Source: Rhabdophis nuchalis (lineage: Eukaryota > Chordata > Lepidosauria > Squamata > Natricidae). From it: a stretch of DNA of 64,000 bases. The DNA lies in contig CM077648.1 of the NCBI GenBank assembly GCA_039707465.1, positions 17,977,619 to 18,041,618 on the forward strand. Reading direction: 5' to 3'. The notes beneath the pieces were generated by a model. That model saw only the letters and a program-made list of their open reading frames with translations. It ran no database searches and had not been told where the DNA came from. Below, one piece after another: positions 44,322-55,441 of the stretch; the first letter of the stretch is position 1, and each line of letters starts with the position of its first letter. The translations under genes were made by a program, and so were the position numbers.

Positions 44322-45684
44322 CTGTGACTCCTAACCTTTTTGTTGTTGTGTGCCCATAATGCAATGCACATGTGACACAACCCTTGTGCTCCCTGCCCCT
44401 TTGCGCATTCACACACACACACCCTCGCATGCCCCATTTTGGGCCTAGCAAGCCTCCCTGAAGCCTCCTGGGACGAAAAACGGGGCCTGGGGGATACGCC
44501 ACAACCCCCATGCTCCCCCTGCCCTCCGTGCATGTGCATAGTCTCTGTGCGAGTCTGGATGGGGAGAAACAGGCTCTGACTTAACCCTTCCAAGACCGAG
44601 TGGCTGTGGCTTCCGGCATCACGATATAGCCAGTTGGTGCCATCTCTGGCTATTGGGGGCGAGTCATTGGCCCCTACAGAGAGGGCCCGCAACTTGGGCG
44701 TCCTCCTGGACTCACGGCTTCTTTAGAAGATCATATGACAGCCGTGGCCAGGGGGGCTTTTTTATCAGGTTCGCCTGATACGCCAGTTGTGCCCCTTTCT
44801 GGATCGTGACGCTCTACGCACGGTCACTCAAGCCCTCATCACCTCCCGTCTGGACTGTTGCAACACTCTCTACATGGGGCTTCCCTTGAGGTGCACCCGG
44901 AGGCTCCAGTTAGTTCAGAATGCAGCTGCGCGGGGGATTCTGGGAGCTTCCAGATGCTCCCACGTGACACCTCTCCTGCACGAGCTGCACTGGCTGCCTG
45001 TGGCTTTCCAGGTGCGTTTCAAGGTACTAGTAACCACCTTTAAAACGCTCCATGGCAAGTGACCTGGTTATCTTCAAGACCGCCTCCTGCTACAAAATAC
45101 CTCCCACCGACCAGTTCGCTCCCACAGAGAGGGTCTCCTCAGGGTGCTGTCGGCTAAACAATGTTGGCTGGAGACCCCCAGGGGGAAAGCCTTCTCTGGC
45201 AGCCCCTGCCCTCTGGAATGACCTACCCCCTGACCTACGGACGATCACCGACCTACGCCTTTTCCGTCGGGCCTTGAAGACCTATTTATTTCATGCGGCC
45301 AGCCTGGCATAGTTTTTAATTTGTTTTAGCAGGGGTTTAAATAGGAGTTTTATGACAGGCCAACTATTTAATGTATTTTTAATGTACTTTATATTTTATA
45401 TTCTCGATTTTACCTGCCTGTACACCGCCCTGAGTCCCAGTAGGGAGAAGGTGCGGTATATAAATTTAATAAATACAAATACGACCACCCCACCCCCTGC
45501 ACATGTACGCACATCTCCCACATTCCCCCCATGCACATGCACAGCAGAGACTCAAATATTAGCTGGTTGGCAGGAGGCAGATGCGCATGCACAGTGGAGC
45601 TGAGCTAGGGCGACAGCTCACGTGCTCGCAGAGAGGGCTATGTGTGCTACCTGTGGCACACTTGCCATAGGTTCACCATCACAG
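44322..45684. mobile_element. hAT MITE (GGTGAACC family) containing an L2 copy
   Basis: Left end CTGTGACTCCTAACCTTTTT and right end CATAGGTTCACCATCACAG are inverted. The flanks TTCTAGAG (44314-44321) and TTCCAGAG (45685-45692) match at 7 of 8 positions. Its own sequence is 44322-44544 and 45480-45684, about 430 bp; the L2 lies between. Confidence 0.85.
44545..45479 (+). pseudogene. L2-like LINE: end of RT, C-terminal domain and 3' UTR, nested in hAT
   Basis: Plus-strand segments LNPSKTEWLW, NLGVLLDSRL, then from 44787 CPFLDRDALRTVTQALITSR, LQLVQNAAAR and LHELHWLPVAF are collinear with the element at 32.3 kb. A frameshift near 44725, a stop at about 45061 and further shifts near 45205 inactivate it. 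The 3' end is AAATTTAATAAATACAAATA at 45462-45481. Confidence 0.93.
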
Positions 45685-45699
45685 TTCCAGAGAGTACAA

Positions 45700-45772
45700 T
45701 CTGGGCAATTTTAAGGCATGCTGGTTTGGGAATTCTGGGAGTTGAAGTCCACAAGTCTTAAAGTTGCCAGGG
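45700..45772. mobile_element. Half of a foldback hAT MITE
   Basis: 'GGGAATTCTGGGAGTTGAAG' and 'TCCACAAGTCTTAAAGTTGCC' are one arm of the palindromic family at 56174. The opposing arm is absent. Confidence 0.6.
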
Positions 45773-45789
45773 CTGAACACACATGTTCC

Positions 45790-46550
45790 ATAACAATAGC
45801 CTTTACAGACCTGCAATCCATTTTTTTGTCCAATATCCCTTTAAATCCTTCCCAGTTAATTTTCATCAACATATCGTATGGTAATGATTTCTGCAGATTA
45901 ATTATGCCGCAGAAGATTTTTCTAAATGTCTTTCAAATCATCTTTGCTGGATACTGATTGGATGCAGTGACCATAACTATATTACAGTTCCCAGATAAGG
46001 ATACACTCTAGCTTCCTATAAGGATGTTATAGTGATGGGATTTCTTTTTCAATCACTTTTGTAATGATCCCTAGCATGGAAATGGTATTTTTCACATCTG
46101 GCATACACTGAATTAATATCTTCATTGAACTGTCCTCTATATCCCCAAGATCTTTTTCTTGGTTAAGTAGCTTAAATCCCTTCAGGATATATGTGAAGTT
46201 TGCGTTTTCTGCTCAATGTGCATCAGTTCACATTTATTTAAACTGAATTGCTTTTGCCATGTGGTTGAACATTCACTGAGTTTAAAGAGATCCTTTTAGA
46301 GCTCTTCACAGTCATGCTTGCTCTTTGCAATTCTGAATGGTTAGCATCAACTGCAAATGCGGCCAGTTCACTTTCTTATCTCAGTCAAGATTGTTCATGA
46401 ACAAGGGAAAAAGCACTGGTTTCAACACAGAACCATATTTTACTTCCCAATAATACCGGTGTTATTCCTACTCTTTTGTTCTGAGGACAAGAAAGACATA
46501 TCCTACAATAATTTGCTTCTCAATTCCCTCTGAATTTCACATAAGTATCA
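45790..46550 (-). mobile_element. Ancient CR1/L3 LINE fragment
   Basis: In antisense the order matches old L3/CR1 RT sequence: 'CAATGTGCATCAGTTCACAT', 'AACATTCACTGAGTTTAAAG', 'AGAGATCCTTTTAGAGCTC', 'TTCATGAACAAGGGAAAAAG' and 'CACTGGTTTCAACACAGAAC'. Too many indels for a frame. Confidence 0.75.
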
Positions 46551-46555
46551 TTTAT

Positions 46556-47223
46556 ATTGGGGGCACAATGGCTCAGTGCTGATCTTGCCAGTTGGAAAGC
46601 TGACAGCCTCGGATTGAGATCTAAGCGCCATGCAATGGGTGAGTTCCCGGTCCTTGCCCAGCTAGCAGTTCAAAAGCAAATGTGGGTAGATAAATAGGTA
46701 CCACTTCAGTGGGAGAGTAACAGCTTTCCAAGCACTTTTGGCATATAATCATGCTGGCCACATGGCCATGGAAAATATCTTCCAACAACCTGGACTCCAG
46801 AGGCGGTATTCAGCTGGTTCGGACCAGTTCGGGGAACCAGTAGCTCTGACAATTGTCTGACAGCTTGACAATTCAAGATGGCCTCTCCCACCAGCCCCAC
46901 CCTATCCTGTCCGTTATTTCCCACTTTTTATCTCATCTCAATTGTGCGGCGCAGCTGACTCCCCCCTCCCCCCTCGTTGTTCTACTTACTCTTGCTGACT
47001 TGGAAGGTAAGCAGCTGAGCTTCTAAATGCTCCATTTTCAGTGCAAGCGCTTTAGACATGCGCACATGCAAAACACTTTTGTGCGCATGAAGCATGCACT
47101 CACCCAACCAGTTGTTAAATCGGCAGCATTCCACCTCAGCTCCCTCAGCCAAGAAACAGCGATGAGCACTACGCCCTAGAGTCAGACATGACTAGACAGA
47201 GAAGCCTTTATTTTTTTACCATT
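46556..47223 (+). mobile_element. Sauria-type SINE interrupted by a hAT MITE
   Basis: The head and body run 46556-46797 ('AATGGCTCAGTG', 'CAGCTAGCAGTTCAAAAGC', 'GGCCACATGGCCATGG'). The 3' end resumes at 47140-47223 ('CTCCCTCAGCCAAGAAACAG', 'GATGAGCACTACGCCCTAG'). It is more diverged than the copy at 11871, and its A-box has lost bases. Confidence 0.88.
46798..47139. mobile_element. hAT MITE (CAGTGGTGGG family) inside the Sauria SINE
   Basis: Starts CAGAGGCGGTATTCAGCTGG and ends GCATTCCACCTCAG. Family blocks GGACCAGTTCGGGGAACC and CCAACCAGTTGTTAAAT are present. The adjacent 8-mers do not match well, so the TSD is eroded. Confidence 0.82.
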
Positions 47224-48330
47224 TGTATTACTAAATGTTTCCTTGCATTCCCCCCCCCCTAAAAGTAAGGAGAATAAATGTTATTAAAAAGTTGTTCCAT
47301 TTTTACAGACTGTATGTTATTCTACAACTCATAAATCAAATGTATTCTAGGTGCATGTTCTGTATTTGGATGCTTTTGAAGGATTGAATGGATAGGCTCA
47401 ATTTCCCATCATTTATTCTCTCTTCTTCTTCTTTGTCATGCACTCATAAAATGTGCGCTGTAGACCTGTACAATAACTCTTGGGCAAATTGAGTGATTTA
47501 TTTCATCCTACAAATATCACTTGATAAGGTGTCCAAGAAAATCCTGATAAACTATTCCAAGTCAGTTTTCCCTTCCTTAATGAACAGGCCTTAATCCTTC
47601 TTGCTGATGTTTGAAATCGTTGGTTTTTTGTTTTTTTTTAACTAAACCTCAACCAGGTTTCTAGATGTTGTTTCATAAACATTCTCTGTGATGCTTGGGC
47701 TTGCTTTCTATCTGATAAACCTCTTCCCCCACTTTCATATTAAAGAAGATTATCCTCAAAGAGATGTTGAAGTCTAAATAAACATGAGAAATTGACAGCT
47801 AACACAGAGATAATTCTCTTTCAAGGGATTTGATCTCTGACAGAGAGTAGCGTCCAACCGTTTTTGCTAAATTTTGATTGCAAAATGTGCATTCTTTATG
47901 AGCGGTAAAATGCAAACCAGGAGACTTGAAATTCAAGGGTGCTTGTATGACTCACTGAAGAGACACCAATTACTTTGCAAACAAATGCAGAAGGAGTTTC
48001 CACTGCAGTTTCAAAAAAAAACGGAACAGTATATATACTCTCCCAATTATGAAGATTACGAGACAAAATAACCTAAGCATTATTATATTATATATCACTT
48101 AACCGATATAAATTATGCACACCTTCATTATTTATTTCCATAATTTATTCTGCTGTGACTCGAGGACGGAAAGAACTTCTGCAGTCTAACTATTCTGCTC
48201 TGTTTCTTTTTAACTTCGAGTTGCATATGATAGCACTTTCGAAAAATTAATGCTTATATGCAGAACCTCAAGGAATTAGAAGCTTGCGTTGTATATGTTT
48301 GAGAAGCAAAGGCCCTCAGAACTGTCTAGC
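47224..48330. other. Repeat-poor unassigned stretch (1.1 kb)
   Basis: No exon, RNA gene or transposon recognised. A 65-codon frame at 47874-48071 shows no family resemblance. Confidence 0.5.
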
Positions 48331-48647
48331 CTGAGGGAGTGGTCAAACTTGATTACATTGAGGGCTACAGTAGGGTTGTGTTTGACCTTGGGGGGAGTGG
48401 GCAGGGATGTGTGGCCAGGGTGGGTGTGGGCAGCTCGATGTCACTCATGCCGGAAGAGCCTATGATGGCCCAAGTGCCGTGCCAGCGAAAACAAGCTCCT
48501 GAAGTTCATTTTCAGCTGCAACAGCCTCCTGCAACCCTCACCCAGTGAAAATGGGCAAGTCCTTCACTGTTTCCAGGCCCATGGGCCAGATCTAAGTACC
48601 CCTTGGACTGGATCTGGCCCCGGGCCTTGAGTTTGACACCCGTAATC
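48331..48647. mobile_element. hAT element, GGTGTCAAAC family (old copy)
   Basis: Left end near AGTGGTCAAACTTGATTAC, right end TTGAGTTTGACACCCGT. The 'TGTTTGACCTTGGGGGGAG' and 'CCAGTGAAAATGGGC' blocks match 2349-2738. Termini and TSD have eroded; it abuts the next MITE. Confidence 0.75.
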
Positions 48648-49005
48648 CAGGGGTGAAATGCTGCCAGTTCGGACCGGTTCTCCCGAACCAGTAGCAAAAA
48701 AAAAATGCTATGGTTTGCCCAAACTGGAAGTTAAAAAAAAGTTCCAACAATCAGCTGTGACAATGTCGTGCAATCGTCGGAACCATTCACCACCTCTTTA
48801 GCTCCTCCTCGGAGTCTCCCCAGCTTGTCTGGGTGTGTATGTGTTGGCTTCCTTCCTGTTTGCAGGGGTTGGTGGGAAGGATTCCCCATTCAGCCTCCCC
48901 CCTCCCCCTCCCATTAATCACTTCCCCAGTCTTTGTCCAACCCAGCACTCTCCACCAAGCCATGCCCACAGAACCGGTGGCAAATTGTTTTAGATTTCAA
49001 CACTG
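48648..49005. mobile_element. hAT MITE (CAGTGGTGGG family)
   Basis: Starts CAGGGGTGAAATGCTGCC and ends AGATTTCAACACTG. The flanks CCGTAATC and CCATAGTC match at 6 of 8 positions. It contains the 'CCCAAACTGGAAGTT' interior otherwise seen at 3.6 kb. Confidence 0.8.
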
Positions 49006-49018
49006 CCATAGTCTATGC

Positions 49019-49081
49019 CAGGGGTCTGCAAAGTCGGCTCTTTTAAGACAGTCTTAAAAGAGCCGACTTTGCAGACCCCTG
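49019..49081. mobile_element. 63-bp perfectly palindromic hAT MITE with perfect TSD
   Basis: Two exact 31-bp inverted arms (starting CAGGGGTCTGCAAAGTCGG) surround a single central A. The exact 8-bp duplication GTCTATGC lies at 49011-49018 and 49082-49089. It is the shortest family member in the window, reduced to terminal repeats. Confidence 0.97.
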
Positions 49082-49089
49082 GTCTATGC

Positions 49090-50069
49090 CATTTTGTTAT
49101 TGGATATCCAAGTCAGAAACTTTCTTCCCTTATGTTGATTTTGGAGTAGAAGAAGATGGTTCATCCAAATTTCTTCCTGATTTTTGGACATTGTTCTGGC
49201 AGCATTACCCTTCCATTATCTCTATAAAAAAAACAACCCACATGGATGTCTGGATTTTTAATGAAAGGGATATGGCATTTGTTAGATGGTTTGAGCATCC
49301 AATGGAAAAGAAATGAGCTCTATTTTCTATAAATTGATGGTGGGGAGGGTCTCAAATGATTTATCTTTAATACTTAGCTTTCAAAAGTACCTGCATCATT
49401 TTTGCTTTAATCAGATCTTAAATCATTATTGAGGAAGAAATGTGCAGAATTTTGTGGAAATGATGCTTCTTAATTATCATTCTTTAAAGAAAGTTCCTAT
49501 AATTTTCTATCTCTTGAATTGTCTGAATGGGAAATTTGCAATGAAATTGAATCTTGCAGTAAGAGGTACCTGCGACAAATTACAATCAGTGGTTGAAGGG
49601 ATTTTATACAAAGAAGATTGTTGATGGACTATTCATGCTATCTTCTAAATAGTGTGAACAAGGCAAGAAATTAACATACTCATCTTTTATCTAAACAAAA
49701 AAGTATGTATTACCCAAGCCAGTCAGACAGATAAGATTGCCATGAAACATTACTCCTAAGAACAAGTGATGGAAATCAATGTGGTATGTAAATGGTTAAA
49801 GGAAGAATCTCGTAGTCTTTTTGTCAACACCCCCAGTCTGCTGTGCTGAAGTAACATGATATGTAATTTAAGGCATCATCCTGAACCAGAGATTTATAGG
49901 TAGATCTATCAGATCCTGAATCCAATATTCTGTCTTCTCTCTGCTTTCTACCATGACTTCAGTAGATTAGTGATATATTTCCAAATTCATTGGGGTAGTT
50001 GGGGATTGCACAGGCATGTTTTTTTAATCTTGTCCTTTACAAATTTAACTTTTTTCTATTTCACTCAAT
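49090..50069. other. Unassigned (1.0 kb)
   Basis: Small plus-strand frames (49086-49316, 49442-49624) have no resemblance I can name. No transposon recognised. Confidence 0.45.
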
Positions 50070-50300
50070 CCTTTTTCCAAATCTTTCTTTCTTCTTCTTG
50101 TGCCATATCCGTCATCAGATGTTGGTGATCGTGTTGGTGATCCTATTATTATTAACAGCCGCACGAAAAAGTGCTGCTGAATTTCGTCCAAACCAGTCCT
50201 TTAGACTTTGAAGCCATGATGTTCTTTTTCTGCCTGGACCTCGTTTGCCTTCAATTTTTCCCTGGAGGATTAAGTGAAGTATCTAACATTCTTCTATTTC
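50070..50300 (-). mobile_element. RTE-like LINE C-terminal remnant
   Basis: The minus strand reads QGKIEGKRGPGRKRTSWLQS, then LKDWFGRNSAALFRAAVNNN, a motif pair typical of the C-terminus of RTE-related LINE polyproteins (compare GKIEGRRRRGRQRMRWL in BovB). The upstream frame is destroyed. Confidence 0.65.
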
Positions 50301-50609
50301 ACTCAAATTTGCTAAGTGTAATCATCTTGTCTAGTTCATCTTCTTCCTGCATCACATCTCTAAATATGTCAGCTTTTTCTTCCTAATAATCAGCTAAATT
50401 ATCCTTTGTAATAATTATCTCAGGGGAGAAATTATCCAGGAATCCAGGACTGATTGAGATGTTCTTTTTGTAGTGCACAGTAAATAATTAGAAATCCATA
50501 ATTCAAAAGTTCCCAGCTTCTTTTTCTCTTTCTCAGTTTCCAGGTTTCAAAGCTATGTATTACTACTGGAAAGGTTGATCCACCTTTTATCAAAGATTGA
50601 TCATCTTTT

Positions 50610-50688
50610 GTCTGGGTTGGATCTCCTGCCTTGGGCTGAGGGTTAGACTAGAAGACCTCCAAGTCACTTCCAGCCCTATGATTCTACT
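50610..50688 (+). mobile_element. CR1 3' UTR stub
   Basis: 'GGGTTAGACTAGAAGACCTC' and 'CAAGTCACTTCCAGCCCTAT' are the final 80 bp of CR1. The tail GATTCTA runs into the pentanucleotide tract that follows. Confidence 0.8.
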
Positions 50689-50760
50689 CTACTCTACTCT
50701 ACTCTACTCCACTCCACTCCACTCTACTCCACTCCACTCCACTCCACTCCACTCCACTCT
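50686..50760. repeat. (ACTCT/ACTCC)n pentanucleotide microsatellite on a CR1 tail
   Basis: About 15 five-base units in which ACTCT and ACTCC blocks alternate. It begins exactly at the end of the CR1 3' UTR. Confidence 0.93.
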
Positions 50761-51382
50761 ATCTTTAATATGGTCATAGACCAGTATAAGGAAGACAGGG
50801 TACAGTCAATTACCATAAAAAAATAGAAGATACATAAAAGTTATGAAAATCTAGAAGCCATAAAAACATAAAAAACAAGAGTTTAAAGTAATCCTAAAGG
50901 TGGAGTAGGAGCATTACATGAGGGCAGGAAAACACAAAGTTTAATATATAGAAGACCGTATCTATCAAAATACAGAGTACTATGTTATGCTCTGTACTTT
51001 GACAAACAAGATGTTCATTAAGTCTAGTTCCGTAATCTGATGAATTAAAACACTGCGATATTAGAAGGTACTAAATGTAATACTTTTCATACAGTAAGCT
51101 GGGCTCCCAAATAGGATTAGCCGTACTGCATAAATACATGACCTGCATTTGCTGCATGCCAATAACCATTAGGAGATGTTTTCAGGAGAAGACAAAATTT
51201 GTTTACTGAGCTGAAATCTAATGAAAGAGATGTGGAGTTAGAATTGGGCTTCCTTTGCGCTTTTGTTCCTCTCCATCCTATGAAGTACGGATTTATCAAA
51301 TCAATTTAGATTAGCTTTCCCCCCTGCCCATTAATTGGCTTCTGATTACAGAAGAAGATATCCTTTGTCGTAGTTTGAAGTC
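50761..51382. other. Unassigned
   Basis: No recognisable family or coding signal. Confidence 0.45.
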
Positions 51383-51390
51383 CTTTAGAT

Positions 51391-51525
51391 CAGGTGTCTC
51401 CAACCTTTGCAACTTTAAGTCTGAAGGACTTCAGCTCCCAGAATTCCCCAGCCAGCAAAGCTGGCTGGAGAAGTCTGGGAGCTGAAGTCCTTCAGACTTA
51501 AAGTTGCAAAGGTTGGAGGCCCCTG
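51391..51525. mobile_element. Foldback hAT MITE, 'CAGGTGTCTCCAACC' variant
   Basis: Arms CAGGTGTCTCCAACCTTTGC and GCAAAGGTTGGAGGCCCCTG flank a core centred near 51456 (CCAGCAAAGCTGG). The flanks CTTTAGAT and CTTTTTAGAT agree apart from a 2-bp insertion. Confidence 0.87.
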
Positions 51526-51792
51526 CTTTTTAGATAGTGCCCAGGAAGGATTATTATTCGTTCTGTCCATTCACTGCATTGAAGAGCTTGCAGTTCATAC
51601 AGCATTTTGGAAGCAAAGGCAAGGTTCCAATTTGCATGGTGTCTTTCATAGAGGGGAAGCTATGGGAATGGGCAGGGTAATGCACAGAACACCCCGTCTG
51701 AAGGGTGCTAGGGGTGTCCTACACCCACAGTATTTGTTTCCAGAGAGTAAGTCATCTGTGTTGCTTGAGGTGTTCCAGAGTTATGCTTGAAC
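51526..51792. other. Unassigned
   Basis: Nothing recognised. Confidence 0.4.
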
Positions 51793-51800
51793 ACACACAT

Positions 51801-51888
<88 letters not shown>

Positions 51889-51889
51889 A
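51793..51889. repeat. Compound (AC)n-(AG)n microsatellite
   Basis: About 12 AC units (51793-51817) pass directly into about 35 pure AG units to 51885. The AG part encodes Arg-Glu on one strand and Leu-Ser on the other; these are artefacts. Confidence 0.97.
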
Positions 51890-53167
51890 CAGACAGATTT
51901 GGTTCAGAAAAAATGAAAGTAATTAGCATACACGGTGCACCTCAAAGAAAGTTGAAGAAGATGAGAAAACGCAATCATTTAGCCAAGGAGCAAAGCCGTG
52001 GGAAATGTAAATATATGGATTAAATTGAACAGGAGATTGTATTGGGGTGACGTATGCACAGTGGTTTGTGATTTGTTATGTGTGCATTTATGTTGCATGC
52101 CGAGGCTTCCCCATGGCCTTATCAACAGCTGCCAGTGCAGGTTGTTTTAAAGTTCTTATGCTGTCTTGTAGTGGCTTCTGCCCACTACTAAGAAGACAAC
52201 CCTAAAATAAGCCACAGGCAAACACTTCTGACAGATAACATGGAAATCTTCAAATCTTCTGAACGAAGTAGCAGTTGCTGTTGATTGGGTATCTACAGGA
52301 ATCTTCTAACATAAAACATCCCCTTTGTTCACAACAAGCCATTAATTATAGTGAGCATCACATCTAGTTGAGCCTAGAGTTAAATTTGTAGTAGAAACTT
52401 TGAGTAACGCTTTAGAATAAGAAAGACCTAGTGAAGGCTGTCAAACTGACGGCCCGCGGGCCAGATGCATCACACACAGGCCATGCCCACCCCAGCTGTG
52501 CAAAGAATGATACAAGAATGGATGAATTTCATATATTCAGAAGTCTCAGAAATGCAACCCCAAACTCTACAAAAGGCTCAATTTCTTTCGGAGTTCGGTA
52601 CTTATTCTGCTTTTCATACTTTATATTTTGAACCTTATAACCACTTTGCAGCCCAGAATTACTAGTGCTTAAAATGCATTTCCTAGGGTTTACCTTATTG
52701 CAAAAGCTAATAAAGATTCGCTTGTGGATTATATGATCGGTTTTTTTTGACAGCAGTACAGAAATTGTTGGCTATATCCTGGAATATTTTTTTTTTTTAC
52801 TTTCTTGTTTATTTACTACCCTTGGGTTTCATAGTGGCTACCTATTCAAGCACTGAGTTCAACTGCCTCTAGTTTGCTTTTTTCAAGATCTGCTAAGGTT
52901 GCCCACATGCTGCCAGCTGGTGTGATCTGAGATAGTTTGTAAGTGGGGCTACGGCAAATGATTTTTAAAATTCTAATTCCATGGTGAACCCATTAAAGTT
53001 AAGCCTTGGATGAAAATAACTGTGCGTTCATTGTGTGTAAAACCTTCCTGAGTCAATCTTGGGCAGCTCCAAGTATAGTTTGGAAAGAGCTCTGTGTGTA
53101 AATATGGAGAATTTGTTGATGTATACTGTGAATGTTTCATCGTTCAGCAATTTAGTCTTCAGTTTCT
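51890..53167. other. Mostly unassigned, with a hAT-like fragment
   Basis: Bases 52437-52510 ('GGCCCGCGGGCCAGATGC', 'CATGCCCACCCCAGCTGTGC') match the hAT-like fragment at 42487. The rest shows nothing I can name. Confidence 0.5.
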
Positions 53168-53950
53168 ATCTACTCCAACCAACCGGGCCAGTTGTGAAAG
53201 ATAACAGTCTATGATAGAAATGACTGTTCAAAAATACATATTTTTTGGAGTATAAGAAGCACCTTTCTCCCCCAAAAGAGGGTGAAAATTTTGGTGCACT
53301 TGTACATCAAGTGTAGCCCCACCCACTCCTACCAGAGGCCAAAAACGTGAGGCATGGAAGCAATGATGGTCTGTGGAAATTCCTGCAGCCCGAAACAACT
53401 GATTGGGGTGGGGGTATTCAGCAGTCCGATCCACCCGCCAATCAGCTGTGCTGAATAAGGCTGCAATAAGTGCTGAAGTTGACCTGGCTGGTCAAAATTT
53501 GCAGCAGCAACCACATTCAGAAAGCACACAAAATAACTGATTCAGCAGGATTCAAAATAATAAAAATATACAATACATTACCAAAAGCAGGTTGTCCAAG
53601 GTAGCAGTAAATACAAGCAAAACACAAACAGTTTCACTTTCAGTTCTCTGCTAAGCCAGGTTCCTTCCTGTCTCCTTGTTGTTCACACAGCAAATTTCAG
53701 TCTGAATAGCCTCCATTGGCTGACTTAGTTGCTATGCCTATTCATTGGCTGACATTGTTACCATGTGTCAGCTGAATACCATGGATGCTGGTAGGCAGAG
53801 ACAGACTTTTTCTTCTTATTTTCCTTCCCAAAATCTGAGGTGCGTCTGAGGTGAGCATCTTATACTCCGAAAAATATGGTATCTACTCCACCAACCAGGC
53901 AAGTTGTGAAAGATAACAGTCTGTGATAGAAATGACTGTTCAAAAATATT
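53168..53950. repeat. 69-bp direct repeats bounding a MITE
   Basis: Bases 53168-53236 and 53881-53948 (ATCTACTCCA... to ...TTCAAAAATA) agree at all but three substitutions and one indel. They lie immediately outside the MITE at 53237-53879, so the element sits exactly at the junction of a tandem duplication. Confidence 0.95.
53237..53879. mobile_element. TA-flanked MITE 'A', long subfamily, complete
   Basis: Ends CATATTTTTTGGAGTATAAG and TTATACTCCGAAAAATATGG, TA on both sides (53235-53236, 53880-53881). At 643 bp it is larger than the 374-478 bp copies. Its right half ('TTCAGTTCTCTGCTAAGCC', 'AGCCTCCATTGGCTGAC') is shared only with 42159-42475. Non-coding. Confidence 0.87.
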
Positions 53951-54189
53951 TTTTTAAAGAAAGCTTGATCACTCACAAGCTTACGGTCATTACATAATTA
54001 TTCTCATTAAGTATGCTATTTTGGTTCAGACTTGATAGTTCTATCAGATTTTTTTCTTCATTTTGGGACTGTGCCATATTATGTACCAATTTTAGGTGCC
54101 CATATCTTCACTGGTGGCATGCTTGATGGCTTTGCTGTCCCATTTCTTCTTACTCCTAATGTTTCTATTCCTACAGAGACGCAACTCAT

Positions 54190-54680
54190 TTTTACTTTAT
54201 TTTATTTGTCAACATGTACAGGGTAACAAGTATTAGTATAGACATGGACATTTTTGCATGAGATTGGTACAAATAGATGGATATAAATAAGTATAGCATG
54301 ACCATGAACACATAAAATGAGTACATATCAATGGGGACAGTAGGACAGGGATGGTTGGTGTAGTTATGCATGCCCCCTTAGGGACCTCTTAGGAAATGTG
54401 TGAGGTCCACAGTGGACAGTTTAAGGTTAAAGATATGGGGGTTTGAGGAACTAACAACGGAATCAGGTAGAGTGTTCCAAGCATTGATCACTCTATTGTT
54501 GAAGTCGTAATTTCTGCAATCGAGTTTGGAGCGGTTTACTTTGAGTTTGTATCTATTGTTTGCCTGTGTGTTATTGAGATTGAAGTTGAAGTAGTTGTTT
54601 ACAAGAAGGACGTTATAGCAGATAATTTTGTGCACTACATTTAGGTTGGAACATAGTTGGCGTATACCAAGAGTAACTCA
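54190..54680 (-). pseudogene. LINE ORF2 C-terminus and 3' UTR (CR1/L3/Rex1 group, exact family unsure)
   Basis: The minus-strand frame 54378-54635 reads NNRYKLKVNRSKLDCRNYDF, then FNNRVINAWNTLPDSVVSS and IFNLKLSTVDL, the usual 'F..RV...WN.LP..VV...S...FK..LD' signature that ends CR1-superfamily LINEs. A 3' UTR of about 190 bp follows, ending in a (TTTTA)-like tail near 54195-54210. Confidence 0.72.
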
Positions 54681-55433
54681 TAGTTCCACATTTGAATGAC
54701 TGGAATGAATTTGAATGAACATGGAACGCTAAGTCTTCTCAATTCTTAATCCAGAAGACTTTCTCACTGTCACTGAGCATGTATAATTGTTCTGGAAGCA
54801 ACAGAAGACATTACCCAACATTTTTCATACTTATTAGCCTACAGTTTATTGCTCCGCCTTGCTTACTATTCAGGCCCTTGGATATTGTCTTCCTTCATCT
54901 GATAAATATCATGAGAAAGGTGCTGCTATAATGCATCCAAAATAACTTACTGGGCTCTTTATCGATAGAATCAGTTTTGGGGGGTGGGGGATTATGTAGC
55001 ACCATATTATATGGTTAAGACATTGCATTTTGGGCTTGGAATATGTTAAAATTGTCATGAGAACTTGATTTAAAAGATCACAGCCAGAGTTCATATTAGC
55101 AATATTTTTCATTACCATTTAACACACTTGGCTGGAGAAAGTGCTATTATCTAGAATACTTAAATATTAGGAAAGCAATGAATGTGCTGAATGACCCTTT
55201 GATGCGTCTGTTGCCAAGTAAGTGGGAGCAAATCTTGATATCGTGCCAAAACACATTACTTTCAATGGAACAGCTAAAACGACACTGAACTCTACCTCAT
55301 TTCCATCATGTTCTAAATCAGTGTCTGGTAATGGACTGGATGAAAGCTTACGGTTTGAAGTTTATCTAGAAAAGACAGATGGTGTGCAGCAGTTGAAAAG
55401 CAGACATATTTCTCTTTCTGAAGTTTAAGGTCT
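54681..55433. other. Unassigned
   Basis: No recognisable family or coding signal. Confidence 0.45.
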
Positions 55434-55441
55434 GTCATTCC

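Noticed and set aside
51705..52023. Arg-Glu / Leu-Ser repeat frames
   Set aside because: Translation of the (AG)n microsatellite.
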